A stretch of DNA of 64,000 bases from Flavitalea plasmicola (GTDB taxonomy: Bacteria > Bacteroidota > Bacteroidia > Chitinophagales > Chitinophagaceae). The notes beneath the pieces were generated by a model. That model was not told where the DNA came from and ran no database searches. It saw only the letters and a list, made by a program, of their open reading frames with translations. Positions 52,113-61,086 of the stretch are shown here, in pieces (the stretch's first letter is position 1; the number at the start of each line of letters is the position of its first letter). The position numbers were made by a program, and so were the translations under genes. The stretch covers positions 1 through 64,000 of the forward strand of contig NZ_JAUOTO010000004.1 of assembly GCF_030546645.1 (NCBI RefSeq), written 5' to 3'.

Positions 52113-53453
52113 ATGATATTTAAGAGGTACCAGGAAAGAATCTTGATAAGGGTATTGTTTATGTTCGTCACCTTGTCGGCGGCCAGCTACCTGCTGGTGA
52201 AAGGGCGGTATGAGTTCCTTGCTGCCCTGATACCCCTGATCATTTATCAGCTGGTGGACTTTTACAATTTTCACAAGAAGGCGCAGACGGAGGTGGAGCA
52301 ATTCGTAGAGTCCATCCATTACAGGGATTTCTCACGTCATTTCGATGTGAAGGATGCGCCTGTGGAGGTTCAATCGCTGCGCCAGGGGTTCAACGATATC
52401 AACTCGACTTTCAAGAATATCAGCCGGGAGCGGGAGACGCAGTACCAGTATCTGCAAAAGATATTGGAGCTGGTGAATACGGGCATTCTCTCTTATGAGC
52501 ATAAGAGCGGGGATATCAGCTGGATGAATGAGTCTTTAAAGAGCATGCTGGGGGTACCTTATCTGAAAACGATCCATTCTCTGGAGCGGAGGGATGCGGG
52601 GCTTTACCAGGAGGTGTTGAATTTGCGTCCGGGGGAGAGCAAGGTGGTGTCCATCGTGAAGGAAAGTAATACATTCAAGGCCCTGATGGCTGTTACGGCC
52701 TTTCAGACGGATGGTAAAATATATAAGCTGATCGCTTTTCAGAATGTCAATGAAGCCCTGGATGAGACGGAGGCGAAGGCCTGGCAGAAGCTGTTGAGCG
52801 TAATGACGCATGAGATCATGAATTCGGTGGCTCCTATTTCATCTTTGGCCGAAACGTTGTCGCACCGGCTGCAGGCTTCGGCTGCGTTGCTGGAGGGGCA
52901 GCCCCAGGCGTTGGATGACCTGCAGGTGGGTATCGGGACGATCAGGCGAAGGAGCGAAGGTTTATTGAAGTTTGCCGAAACTTACCGCAGTCTGAATAAG
53001 ATAACCACGCTGAGCCTGAAGAAAGTGTATGCGAGGGACCTTTTTGAGAACCTGCATGTGCTGATGGAGCCCACATTCGAACAGAAGAATATCGAGATGG
53101 AGATCATTTTGAAGGACCCTGATCTGTCGCTGGATGCCGATACGAGCCTGATCGAGCAGGTGTTGATCAACCTGGTGGTGAATGCGGTGGAGGCGGTGAA
53201 GGAGAGTCCCGAGCCGAGGATCACGTTGCTGGGGACGACCTATAACGGGAGGGCGCTGATCAAGGTGGGTGACAATGGGACGGGGATGTCGCCGGAGGTA
53301 ATGGAGAATATATTCATCCCGTTCTTCAGCACGAAGAAAACGGGAAGCGGGATTGGGTTAAGTCTTTGTAAGCAGATCATGCTGTTGCATAAGGGGAATA
53401 TACAGGTACAGTCGATAGAGGGGGAGGGGAGCTCGTTTTTGCTCCACTTTTAG
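52113..53453 (+). CDS. Membrane sensor histidine kinase (NtrB-like partner)
   Basis: A 446-residue sensor kinase, the expected phosphodonor of the sigma-54 regulator upstream. Two N-terminal membrane helices (about 12-30 and 35-50, with hardly any periplasmic loop) are followed by a coiled-coil linker, a PAS-like domain (about 120-225), the H-box MTHEIMNSVAPISSLAETL, and the ATPase domain with NLVVNAVEAV (N box), VGDNGTGMS (G1), IPFFSTKKTGSGIGLSL (F and G2). The tiny periplasmic part suggests it senses a signal in the membrane or cytoplasm. Confidence 0.94.
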   Translation: MIFKRYQERILIRVLFMFVTLSAASYLLVKGRYEFLAALIPLIIYQLVDFYNFHKKAQTEVEQFVESIHYRDFSRHFDVKDAPVEVQSLRQGFNDINSTFKNISRERETQYQYLQKILELVNTGILSYEHKSGDISWMNESLKSMLGVPYLKTIHSLERRDAGLYQEVLNLRPGESKVVSIVKESNTFKALMAVTAFQTDGKIYKLIAFQNVNEALDETEAKAWQKLLSVMTHEIMNSVAPISSLAETLSHRLQASAALLEGQPQALDDLQVGIGTIRRRSEGLLKFAETYRSLNKITTLSLKKVYARDLFENLHVLMEPTFEQKNIEMEIILKDPDLSLDADTSLIEQVLINLVVNAVEAVKESPEPRITLLGTTYNGRALIKVGDNGTGMSPEVMENIFIPFFSTKKTGSGIGLSLCKQIMLLHKGNIQVQSIEGEGSSFLLHF

Positions 53454-53541
53454 AAAGCTGCAAGCTGTGAGCTGCAAGCTACAAGTTGGTTTTTATAAGT
53501 CCTTAGCTTGCGGCTTGAAGCTTGTAGCTTGAGGCTTGTTT
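53454..53541. repeat. Inverted heptanucleotide-repeat module between convergent kinase and LytTR genes
   Basis: Left arm 53455-53485 (AAGCTGCAAGCTGTGAGCTG and on), right arm 53502-53540 (AGCTTGCGGCTTGAAGCTTG and on), spacer about 16 bp. It lies between two convergent genes and could fold into a transcript hairpin from either side. Confidence 0.8.
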
Positions 53542-54295
53542 AGATCTCGCCGATCCATTTTTTGAAGGAGGCTGAATTTTCCTGGCTGATGATGATCTCT
53601 TCGCTAACGGGGAGGGTCAGTTCGACGCTGATCTTGCTTCTTTCCAGCGGTTTGAAGCGTTTGACATAATTGGCGTTGATGATATATTTCCTGTTGGCTC
53701 TATAGAAAATATTCCTGTCCAGCTCTTCTTCCAGCTCACTGAGGTTGTTCTTTTCTGCCATGTACTTCCTGTTTTCCTTGTCGACGAGGAAAACCAATTT
53801 ATGTTCCGTGAAGAAGTAGCCTGTATCTTCCACGCGGACTGTCTGGAACTCCATGCCTTTTTTGACGAGGATCCTGGACCTTTTTTTGTCATGGTTGTTC
53901 AGGTAATCCTGCATTCCGTGGAGGTTGCTGGTGAAGTGGCTCTGGAGGTTCTTGTATTTCCGGATGGCATTTTTCAGCTTATCCTGGCTGATGGGTTTGA
54001 GGAGATAGTCGATGCTGCAATATTCGAATGCCTGACCGAGGTATTTGTCATAGGCGGTGGTAAAGATGACGGGGCAGGTGACCTGGACGGCTTTGAAGAT
54101 ATTAAATGAGAGGCCGTCCGATAGTTGAATGTCCATCAAGATCAGATCCGGCTGCGGGTTCTTGTTGAGCCAGCGGACACATTCGTCGACGCTGGTACAG
54201 CCTGCCATCACATTGATGTTCTCGTCTATGGCTTGCAATTCTTCAACCATGTTCTCGAAAGCGGGTCGTTCATCTTCTACAATTAACACTTTCAT
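53540..54295 (-). CDS. LytTR-family response regulator
   Basis: A 251-residue regulator with an N-terminal receiver domain (VEDERPAFENM, phospho-acceptor D55 in LILMDIQLSDG, lysine in LLKPIS) and a C-terminal LytTR DNA-binding domain (about 150-251; YFFTEHKLVFLVD, NIFYRANRKYIINANYVKRF). ATG at 54295 is chosen as it gives MKVLIVEDE; the frame is open to 54355. The kinase upstream (100 bp) is its partner. LytTR proteins bind direct repeats, which makes the repeats at 60612-60670 a possible target. Confidence 0.94.
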   Translation of the reverse strand: MKVLIVEDERPAFENMVEELQAIDENINVMAGCTSVDECVRWLNKNPQPDLILMDIQLSDGLSFNIFKAVQVTCPVIFTTAYDKYLGQAFEYCSIDYLLKPISQDKLKNAIRKYKNLQSHFTSNLHGMQDYLNNHDKKRSRILVKKGMEFQTVRVEDTGYFFTEHKLVFLVDKENRKYMAEKNNLSELEEELDRNIFYRANRKYIINANYVKRFKPLERSKISVELTLPVSEEIIISQENSASFKKWIGEI

Positions 54296-54395
54296 GTGAC
54301 TCGGTTTAGACCTTACAAAGGTAGGGTGTTTTGGGTTTTTTTCCTTACCGTCCATACATATGTCGGTGGTTTTGATTGAAATGTTGCATAAGGCT

Positions 54396-55430
54396 TTAAA
54401 ATTTTATGATCGGTAATTTCACCGTGAAAGTCTTGAAATTATTCTCGATGATGATATTTCGTTTGGTGATGAGCTTATACCTATTATCCAGGTTGCCCAG
54501 GCCGATGCGCGAGGTGGGGGCGGCATAGGTCCTGAGGTTGATGATATTCTTCACGATGGCATAGTTGGAGGATACGGATACATTGATGGTCAGGGGAGTT
54601 TTCTCGTTGAATTCATTGTGTTTGATGGCATTTTCCACGAGCGCCTGCATAGAGATGGGAGGGATGAGAAAATCTTCGGAGGAGAGGTCGGTGATCTCGA
54701 TGATCATGCTGATGGCATCGCCGAAGCGGATCTTCAGCAGATAGAAATAATTGCTGATGAATTCCACTTCTTCTTTCAGCAGCACGAGGTCTTTTTCCTT
54801 GTTGCTGAGGATATATCGATAGACTTTGGCCAGGGTGTCGTTGTAGAGGCGGGCATTTTGGGGGTCGCGGGTAATGAGGAAGGAGAGGGTATTGAGGGAG
54901 TTGAAGATGAAGTGCGGGTCTATCTGGTTTTTCAGGGCTTCCAGCTCGGCCTGGGCTTTGGCGATGTTGAGCTGTTCGACCCGGGAGCGGCTGTCCTCTC
55001 TTTCCCGGTTGAGAAAGATGATCTCGTATATATTGGTAATAAAGCAGGCTGCGATGATGATGATGAGCGTGGCGCTGATGAGGGGGCCGTTGTGAACATG
55101 CGCTTCGCGTGAGAGGGTTTTCCAGCAATTGAGCAGGAGGCCTGCGAGGGCCCCGGAATAAACGATATTGACGAAGAAGAGAGAGATGATGATCTTATGG
55201 TATTGCCGGAAGGACCAGGTGTACCTTTTCCTTATGTAGTGCATGAGCCAGACGTTGCCTTGCCAGACGAGGAAGGAGACAAGGGTGAAAAAGGCGTAGC
55301 TGGCAATCAGTTCGGGGTAAGTGTAGAGCCCGTTGGTGATGATGCCGGAAAGATTAGGAATTAAGAGCCCCAATGCAGGTATGCCGATCAGCCTGATCAT
55401 CCTGTCGTCGAAAGCATTTTTTTTGTCCAT
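54396..55430 (-). CDS. LytS-type (His_kinase family) sensor kinase
   Basis: A 344-residue sensor kinase paired with the LytTR regulator. Four hydrophobic segments fill the N-terminal half, then a short coiled coil. The catalytic part starts with QIDPHFIFNSLNTLSFL, where the histidine is phosphorylated, and includes LKEEVEFISNYFYLLKIRFG, PISMQALVENAIKHNEF (N box) and IGLGNLDNRYKLI. ATG at 55430 is preferred; a TTG at 55469 would extend it by 13 residues. Confidence 0.93.
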   Translation of the reverse strand: MDKKNAFDDRMIRLIGIPALGLLIPNLSGIITNGLYTYPELIASYAFFTLVSFLVWQGNVWLMHYIRKRYTWSFRQYHKIIISLFFVNIVYSGALAGLLLNCWKTLSREAHVHNGPLISATLIIIIAACFITNIYEIIFLNREREDSRSRVEQLNIAKAQAELEALKNQIDPHFIFNSLNTLSFLITRDPQNARLYNDTLAKVYRYILSNKEKDLVLLKEEVEFISNYFYLLKIRFGDAISMIIEITDLSSEDFLIPPISMQALVENAIKHNEFNEKTPLTINVSVSSNYAIVKNIINLRTYAAPTSRIGLGNLDNRYKLITKRNIIIENNFKTFTVKLPIIKF

Positions 55431-55888
55431 AGCAGTTGGGGTTAGGGCAATAGCGCCTAATTCAGTCAAGATTGTTTTAAGGGAAATGTGTTTTTACGCA
55501 GGGTATGGCCTGTGCATTGCTATGTGTAGTAAAAGGATAACGAAAGATGCCCATTTACCCTGTGATAGAAAAGTTAATTAATTGCAAAAGGGGGATTATA
55601 AGGACAAAGGTCCCGGGATTGAGGATGGTGGTAGTCGCCTTTCGGCCGTTGAAAAGGACCGTTCGGTAGGTTATTAGCGGTCTTCAGTCAGATAGTCGTT
55701 GGTAGGGGTTAATTATTAGGTATCTTGGCCGCAGACTTAATAGTTTTTTCCGGGGAAATAAATTTTTCTAAAAGGCAACTTCCCCGGATTTTCAAAAGTT
55801 GCCGATAGAAGTTTTCTCATGTGACTCGCAGGTGGTTTCTACCACCTGCTTTTTGTGTGTCAGGGTGGGTAGGGACAGGGGTGGTGTA
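55431..55888. other. Intergenic region between LytS kinase and SusD gene
   Basis: No gene seen in 458 bp. It holds a hairpin at 55774-55803 (GGCAACTT with AAGTTGCC, 14-base loop; on the minus strand followed by a T-rich stretch) and a second hairpin at 55828-55849 (GCAGGTGGT with ACCACCTGC, 4-base loop) followed by TTTTT on the + strand. The promoter of the kinase must lie near 55440-55560 but no clear -7 box was identified. Confidence 0.5.
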
Positions 55889-55917
55889 TAAAAAAGGCTA
55901 CCTGGATAAGGCAGCCT
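55889..55917 (-). terminator. Terminator of the minus-strand SusC-SusD pair
   Basis: On the minus strand AGGCTGCCT pairs with AGGTAGCCT (one G-T pair) around a 5-base loop, then runs into six T residues. It lies 31 bp after the SusD stop codon. Confidence 0.75.
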
Positions 55918-55947
55918 CTAAGTGGCAGTCAATTAATTACTTATAAA

Positions 55948-57393
55948 CTAAGGAGCATCCCACCATACACGATCGGTAATTGCGGCGCTTTGTTCCGGCT
56001 GGGGATTGGCCGATATTTCCGCTAAAGGATAAGGAAATCTCCTGGGGATGGTGGGCACGTAAGGGCTGTTTACGATGTTGAGGGCGGGAAACCCGGTCCT
56101 TCTCCAGTCGTTGTAATTTTCCATATTCAGGAAGTTGGCGATGGATTTTTCCTCCATGATCCTTTGCAGGGCATTGCCGGCGGTGAGGGGTAATCTTGAA
56201 GCTACATAGGCTGTGACGGCAGCTGAAGTGGTGTCCAGTCCAAGTTTGGCCATATGGCTATTGATCCCGTTGATGAACACTGGCTGGGCGGCGGCGGCGC
56301 CGGCAGTGCGGAAAAGAGCTTCTGCCTCTATGAACAGGATCTCCGAATAATTGAAAATATAGCTGGGAGCATCTGCGGCAGCGTAAAAGTCATTGATCAA
56401 AGAATAGACCCTGTAGTTGGTCGCTATTTCCGTACCGATGACCCGTCCAGTATCGGTGCCTCCTGAGCCTTTTGTGACCAGAATGGGGAGCCTGGGGTCA
56501 TTCGTGCTTTTAAGATTATTGATGAGCGTGGAGGCCATTACAACGCCGCCCTGCCCTGGGTCGATGTTCTCGTACCAGGGGCCTTCCTGGCCACCTTGAC
56601 TTGTATACAAACTGTTTTTGGCTTCTTCATCATTGGAGGCGAAGCTTTTTGAGGCGGCGTCCAGGGCAAGACCGGCCTGAGTTGCTGCATCATAGCCGGG
56701 CGCCTTGGTCAGGTGAATATAATATCTTGCCTTCAAGGCGTAGGCGAATTTCTTCCAAAGGCTCATATCTCCTCCATAAAGGGCATCATCGCTGCCGGGA
56801 GTGTGTATACCCGGTTCCAGGGTTTGGTTCACTATAGCATCGGCCATCAAGATCGCACTGTCCAGCATCGACTGCATAGCTTTGTAAACGTCTTCCTGTT
56901 TGTCGTAAGGTACCACCACCTTGCCATCAAGGCCCTTGGAATAAGGTATGTCTCCCCAATGGTCCGTCATGATACCCAGGCAATAGGCAGTCAAAGTCTT
57001 GGCGGTTACGGTATAGGCATAATTCTTATTGGCCCGCGAGTTACGGTCAAGAATAAGCAGGTTTTGCAGGCCGGTGCTGTACGCCGTGAGGAATACCTGG
57101 TCCACGTCGGCGGGCCGTATCTGGTATACATCCACCTGCGGAGGGGGCTGGTTCAGCGCCAGCTGCTGGGTCCAGTAGGCGTCCGTCACAGCGATGGTGG
57201 TAAAATTCCCACTGGTCAGGGATCCACCTGCGATGGCAGTGGAAAGGGCCATTTCCACCGGGAACAGGATCAGGGATTCCTGTACATTGGCCGGGTTATT
57301 CGGATCATGATTCACGTCCAGGTATTTCTTGCAGCCAGCACTGCCCGCCAGGATAAACAACAACAATGGGATGCTATATATATACTTTTTCAT
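55948..57393 (-). CDS. SusD/RagB-type (SusD-like 2) lipoprotein
   Basis: A 481-residue surface lipoprotein. The signal peptide ends in the lipobox AGSAGCKKYLD. After HDPNNPANV, the family-typical opening (LLFPVEMALSTAIAGG) and the TPR-like body follow (LTAYCLGIMTDHWGDIPYSKG, MQSMLDSAILMADAI, KFAYALKARYYIHLT). The C-terminal part contains FNYSEILFIEAEALFR, IMEEKSIANFLNMENYNDWRRTGFP and the ending PRRFPYPLAEISANP. This is the SusD-like_2 branch, distinct in detail from the SusD at 23497. It follows its SusC gene by 22 bp. Confidence 0.93.
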   Translation of the reverse strand: MKKYIYSIPLLLFILAGSAGCKKYLDVNHDPNNPANVQESLILFPVEMALSTAIAGGSLTSGNFTTIAVTDAYWTQQLALNQPPPQVDVYQIRPADVDQVFLTAYSTGLQNLLILDRNSRANKNYAYTVTAKTLTAYCLGIMTDHWGDIPYSKGLDGKVVVPYDKQEDVYKAMQSMLDSAILMADAIVNQTLEPGIHTPGSDDALYGGDMSLWKKFAYALKARYYIHLTKAPGYDAATQAGLALDAASKSFASNDEEAKNSLYTSQGGQEGPWYENIDPGQGGVVMASTLINNLKSTNDPRLPILVTKGSGGTDTGRVIGTEIATNYRVYSLINDFYAAADAPSYIFNYSEILFIEAEALFRTAGAAAAQPVFINGINSHMAKLGLDTTSAAVTAYVASRLPLTAGNALQRIMEEKSIANFLNMENYNDWRRTGFPALNIVNSPYVPTIPRRFPYPLAEISANPQPEQSAAITDRVWWDAP

Positions 57394-57415
57394 TTTTCTG
57401 ATTTATTGGTTAAGA

Positions 57416-60400
57416 TTAAAGACCCAGTTTAACCCCGAGAATGAAGTTGCGGGTGGTCGGGGTCATATAGTTGGTGACGCCCTGGCCGTTGCCGTTGCCT
57501 GAAATGCTTGCTTCGGGATCGGGGCTGGTGAAATGGGGTTTATAAATGAATAAGTTGGTGCCGCTGAGCGTGACGATAACGGACTTGAAAGGCGACTTTC
57601 TCAGCGTTTCCGGAGTGATAGAATAAGAGAGGCTGGCAGTCCTCAGTTTTACATAAGTTCCTTTTTCAACACAGGCTTCGTCGATGTTACTGACATTGGT
57701 GAAATACTGTTGGGCCGAGATGCTAATGTCATTCGGCTTTGAATTGTCGCTGGCCAGGACTCCTTTCAGGACCCTTGGGGCGCGGTTTTCCGTGGCTTTG
57801 GGAGTACCGTAGAACCAGTTGTAATGATCGTCCAGGTTAAAGATATCTCCGCCTTGTCTCCAGTCGAACAGGAAGCTAACGGTAATTGCTTTATAGGTGA
57901 AGGTGTTCGTCAGACCTGCCAGGAAGTCCGGGTTGGTGTTGCCGATGATGGCAAGGTCGCCTATCAGCGGAGTGCCATAGGAGGCACTGCTGGGATCATC
58001 ATCGATGATGATATTGCCTTTTCCATCCCGGAGGTAGGTGGAACCGTAGAGCATGCCGTAGGGTTGGCCGGCGAATGCATAGGTGCCGCCGCCGCCGCCA
58101 AATCCGCCGAACTGGATATTGGAGACATTTGGCGCCAGTTTCAACACCTTATTCCGGATCCTGGTGAAGGTAGCCAGCACCTCCCAGGAGAAGTCCCTGG
58201 TCATGACGGGGGTGCCGCTGACGAGCAGCTCAATACCTTTGTCCTGCATGCTACCCGCATTGAGATTATAGGTGAAGTATCCGGAAGATGGACCGATGGG
58301 CACAGGCGTAAGCAGGTCCTTTGTCTTGCGGATGAAATAGGAACCCTCGAAGGAAAGGCGATTGTGCATGAATTTCAATTCCAGCCCTGTCTCGAATTCC
58401 GTCAGGCTTTCATTTTTCAGATTGGGATTTCCTAAAACATTAGAAATGAGGAATGCGCTTTGTCCATTATAGGGATAGCTGATGTTGTTGGCTGTTCCGG
58501 TGGCCGGTGCGAAATTGGTGGTCAGGGCATAGGGAGCCAGGTTGTCATTTCCCACCGCGGAATAGGAAACCCTGATCTTTCCGAAGCTGAGGGAAGCAGG
58601 ATTACCCTTGAGCAGCTCGGAGAAGATGAAGCCACCAGCAACGGAACCATAAGGATAGTAGCTCTTGTCGGTGTTGAGTACGGATGTCCCGTCATAGCGG
58701 CCGGTGAGGGCCAGGTTCAGCATTTTTTTATACTCCAGGTTGGCCTGGGCATAAAAACCTACTTTTCTATACCGGCTAATGTTGTCGGTGCTGGTGACGG
58801 TGCCGAAAGTGGCGATGTTGTAAAAATTGTCTACGTTCTGGCCTAGCCCGGTTTCTGTATTGAACCGGGAATACCGGGACAGCAAGTTGGTACCTACCAG
58901 GAAGGACCCGTTCAGGTCGCTGGTGAGGTCCTTATGCATTTCAACGATGAAGTCGTTGTTGAACTGCCGGTAATTCTGAGTCCTGTTGGAGACGCCTCCG
59001 TTGTTGAAGAAGGTGCCATTGATGATCCTGCTGGACTCATGATAGGTGGACTGGTCTGTATAGATATCCGCACCGATCCTTTCCGTAATGGTCAGCCAGG
59101 GCAGGGCATTGTAGGAGAAGGTAGCCGTCGGCAGGAAGCGGTTGACAGTCGATACGAAGCCGGTGTTGTCCAGCGTGAAATAGGAGTTATTCCTCGACTG
59201 GGAGCGGTAGAGATTCTGGGTGCCATCGGGCAGGGTATCCGGATGGGGATTCCAGGTGATGGGAGCCGCAAAGACCGTCCACAAAGGGTTGGCGAGTCCA
59301 TTGCCTTCATTGACCCTGTTGTTGACGGTGTTGATATAGTTCATCTGGAAATTGGCTGTGACCTTGCTTCCCAACTGGTTTGTGAATTTCGCGAAGACGG
59401 AATGCCTGGTGAAATCGGTGTGGGGAGTGATCCCATCATTTTTCAGATAAGAATAGGAGAACAGGTACCTGGATTTGTCGTTGGCGCCGGAAACGCTGAT
59501 GTTGTTATCGGTGGTATGGCCTGTCCTGAAGAACATCTTCTGCTGATCGTAGGTCTTTACCAGCTGACCGTTGGCGCCGTGGAGAGTGTCTACTGCGGGG
59601 CCCCAGCTGAAAGAAGATTTACTGGGGCCATTACCATCGATAAAGACGCCCTGGCTTCCCTGGGCCCATTTGTTCTGCACGTCATAATAGAGAGGCTTGC
59701 TGATACTATAGCTGCTGCTTACCGAGACCTGTGGTTTGCCCGAGCGGGCGCCTTGCTTCGTGGTGATGATGATGGCTCCTCTGGCGGCAGCGGCTCCGTA
59801 TAGGGCCGTGGCAGCGGCACCTTTCAGTACCGTCACGGACTCGATGATATTGGGGTCGAGGTCGATTCCCCTGTTGGAGGAGCTGCCCTGGTTGAGCGCT
59901 GCATTATTGGCTCCTACGCCGGTGGCGTCGATGGAACCTGCTTCATTATTGTCGATGGGTACGCCGTCCACAACAAACAGCGGCTGATTTTCCTGGGTGA
60001 GCGAGGTAGCTCCCCGGATGACGATGCGGGAGGAACTGCCTGGCATGCCGGTAGTGTTGGTGATCTGGACGCCTGAGACCTTACCGGCCAGGCCATTGAC
60101 GATGTTGTCCTGCTTGGCCGCGACGAGTGATTCGCCTTTGATCTCCTGGGCACTGTAGGTCAGATTTCTTTTTTCTCTGCGAATACCCAGGGAGGTGACG
60201 ACTACTTCGTTTAAGGTGCTTGTGCTGGAATGCAGCTGGATGAAGAAATCGGCGCTGCCGGCGCTGATCTCCCGGGGTTCAAATCCTACGGCGCTGATGA
60301 TCAGGGTAGCGTTGGACGGAGCCGTAATTTTGAAAGTCCCGTCGGCAGAAGCGCTGGTGCCTCTTTGAATGCCTTTTATTTTAATTGATGCTCCGGCAAT

Positions 60401-60508
60401 TGGCGCCCCGGTGGAGTCAGTAATCTTTCCTGTGATATCCTTCGTTTGAGGAAATGCCCAAATGGAGGAAAGCAGGAGAATAACAGTTAATCTTAGTGTT
60501 TTTCTCAT
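57416..60508 (-). CDS. SusC/RagA TonB-dependent receptor
   Basis: A 1030-residue outer-membrane receptor. Signal peptide (LTVILLLSSIWAFPQ), then a carboxypeptidase-D-like regulatory domain (ITGKITDSTGAPIAGASI), the SusC signature region LNEVVVTSLGIRREKRNLTYS, the plug with NIVNGLAGKVSGVQI, LFVVDGVPIDN and ESVTVLKGAAATALYG, and the barrel ending NFILGVKLGL. No STN domain, so unlike the receptor at 20107 it has no direct link to an anti-sigma factor. Substrate unknown. Confidence 0.94.
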   Translation of the reverse strand: MRKTLRLTVILLLSSIWAFPQTKDITGKITDSTGAPIAGASIKIKGIQRGTSASADGTFKITAPSNATLIISAVGFEPREISAGSADFFIQLHSSTSTLNEVVVTSLGIRREKRNLTYSAQEIKGESLVAAKQDNIVNGLAGKVSGVQITNTTGMPGSSSRIVIRGATSLTQENQPLFVVDGVPIDNNEAGSIDATGVGANNAALNQGSSSNRGIDLDPNIIESVTVLKGAAATALYGAAAARGAIIITTKQGARSGKPQVSVSSSYSISKPLYYDVQNKWAQGSQGVFIDGNGPSKSSFSWGPAVDTLHGANGQLVKTYDQQKMFFRTGHTTDNNISVSGANDKSRYLFSYSYLKNDGITPHTDFTRHSVFAKFTNQLGSKVTANFQMNYINTVNNRVNEGNGLANPLWTVFAAPITWNPHPDTLPDGTQNLYRSQSRNNSYFTLDNTGFVSTVNRFLPTATFSYNALPWLTITERIGADIYTDQSTYHESSRIINGTFFNNGGVSNRTQNYRQFNNDFIVEMHKDLTSDLNGSFLVGTNLLSRYSRFNTETGLGQNVDNFYNIATFGTVTSTDNISRYRKVGFYAQANLEYKKMLNLALTGRYDGTSVLNTDKSYYPYGSVAGGFIFSELLKGNPASLSFGKIRVSYSAVGNDNLAPYALTTNFAPATGTANNISYPYNGQSAFLISNVLGNPNLKNESLTEFETGLELKFMHNRLSFEGSYFIRKTKDLLTPVPIGPSSGYFTYNLNAGSMQDKGIELLVSGTPVMTRDFSWEVLATFTRIRNKVLKLAPNVSNIQFGGFGGGGGTYAFAGQPYGMLYGSTYLRDGKGNIIIDDDPSSASYGTPLIGDLAIIGNTNPDFLAGLTNTFTYKAITVSFLFDWRQGGDIFNLDDHYNWFYGTPKATENRAPRVLKGVLASDNSKPNDISISAQQYFTNVSNIDEACVEKGTYVKLRTASLSYSITPETLRKSPFKSVIVTLSGTNLFIYKPHFTSPDPEASISGNGNGQGVTNYMTPTTRNFILGVKLGL

Positions 60509-60611
60509 ACATCAGTTTTTGGTTTTGTGAACATTAGATATAAATAGCGAGTTGGGGACTGTACTATCCATAACTCAGTCACTACCTAAATGACGCATTC
60601 GATAGTTCAAC

Positions 60612-60670
60612 CAGTACCAAACAACCCTGGTGTTGCACCAAAATTGTTGATATTGCATCAAAATTGTATA
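60612..60670. promoter_or_regulatory. Phased direct repeats between two SusC genes
   Basis: TTGCACCAAAATTGT at 60633 and TTGCATCAAAATTGT at 60653 match in 14 of 15 bases with an exact 20-bp period. A weaker third copy sharing ACCAAA lies 21 bp further left (from 60612). The site is about 105-160 bp upstream of the minus-strand SusC gene. The remaining 60509-61086 contains no convincing gene. Confidence 0.5.
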
Positions 60671-61086
60671 TGACTGCCTATTATAAGACAAAAAATTGGG
60701 CGAAATGCGGCCATAGATAAGGTCAAAATAACTGAAGGGGGAAAAATGACTGCTGAAGCAGGAAATAACGCATCTGAAAAAACAATCATGTATATTCTGC
60801 TATTTATGATCGGCTATTAATTGGTTCAAGCGGTTCTTGACTTTCAAGCCGTTGATGTTGTCCGGATGACCATTAGGAAACCCATTTTAACAATTGGTAT
60901 TAGATGGACATTTTCAAGTGGTCTTTTTCCCGCTTCAGCTGTTCTTTTTCCCAGTTGGGTCATTAGCCTTCTTCCGGATGCGTCAGAAAAGTTAATTTTT
61001 TTGTCTGATTTTATAACCGGCCTGTGATGGTGATAAACGGGCAGTTACTTGAGTCAACACACACATTAACGAAAAACGACAGCAAA

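Noticed and set aside
60821-61027. A 68-codon frame upstream of the third SusC gene
   Set aside because: Starts with TTG, has no recognisable domain, and lies in AT-rich promoter DNA with small internal repeats (CTTTTTCCC twice); probably chance.
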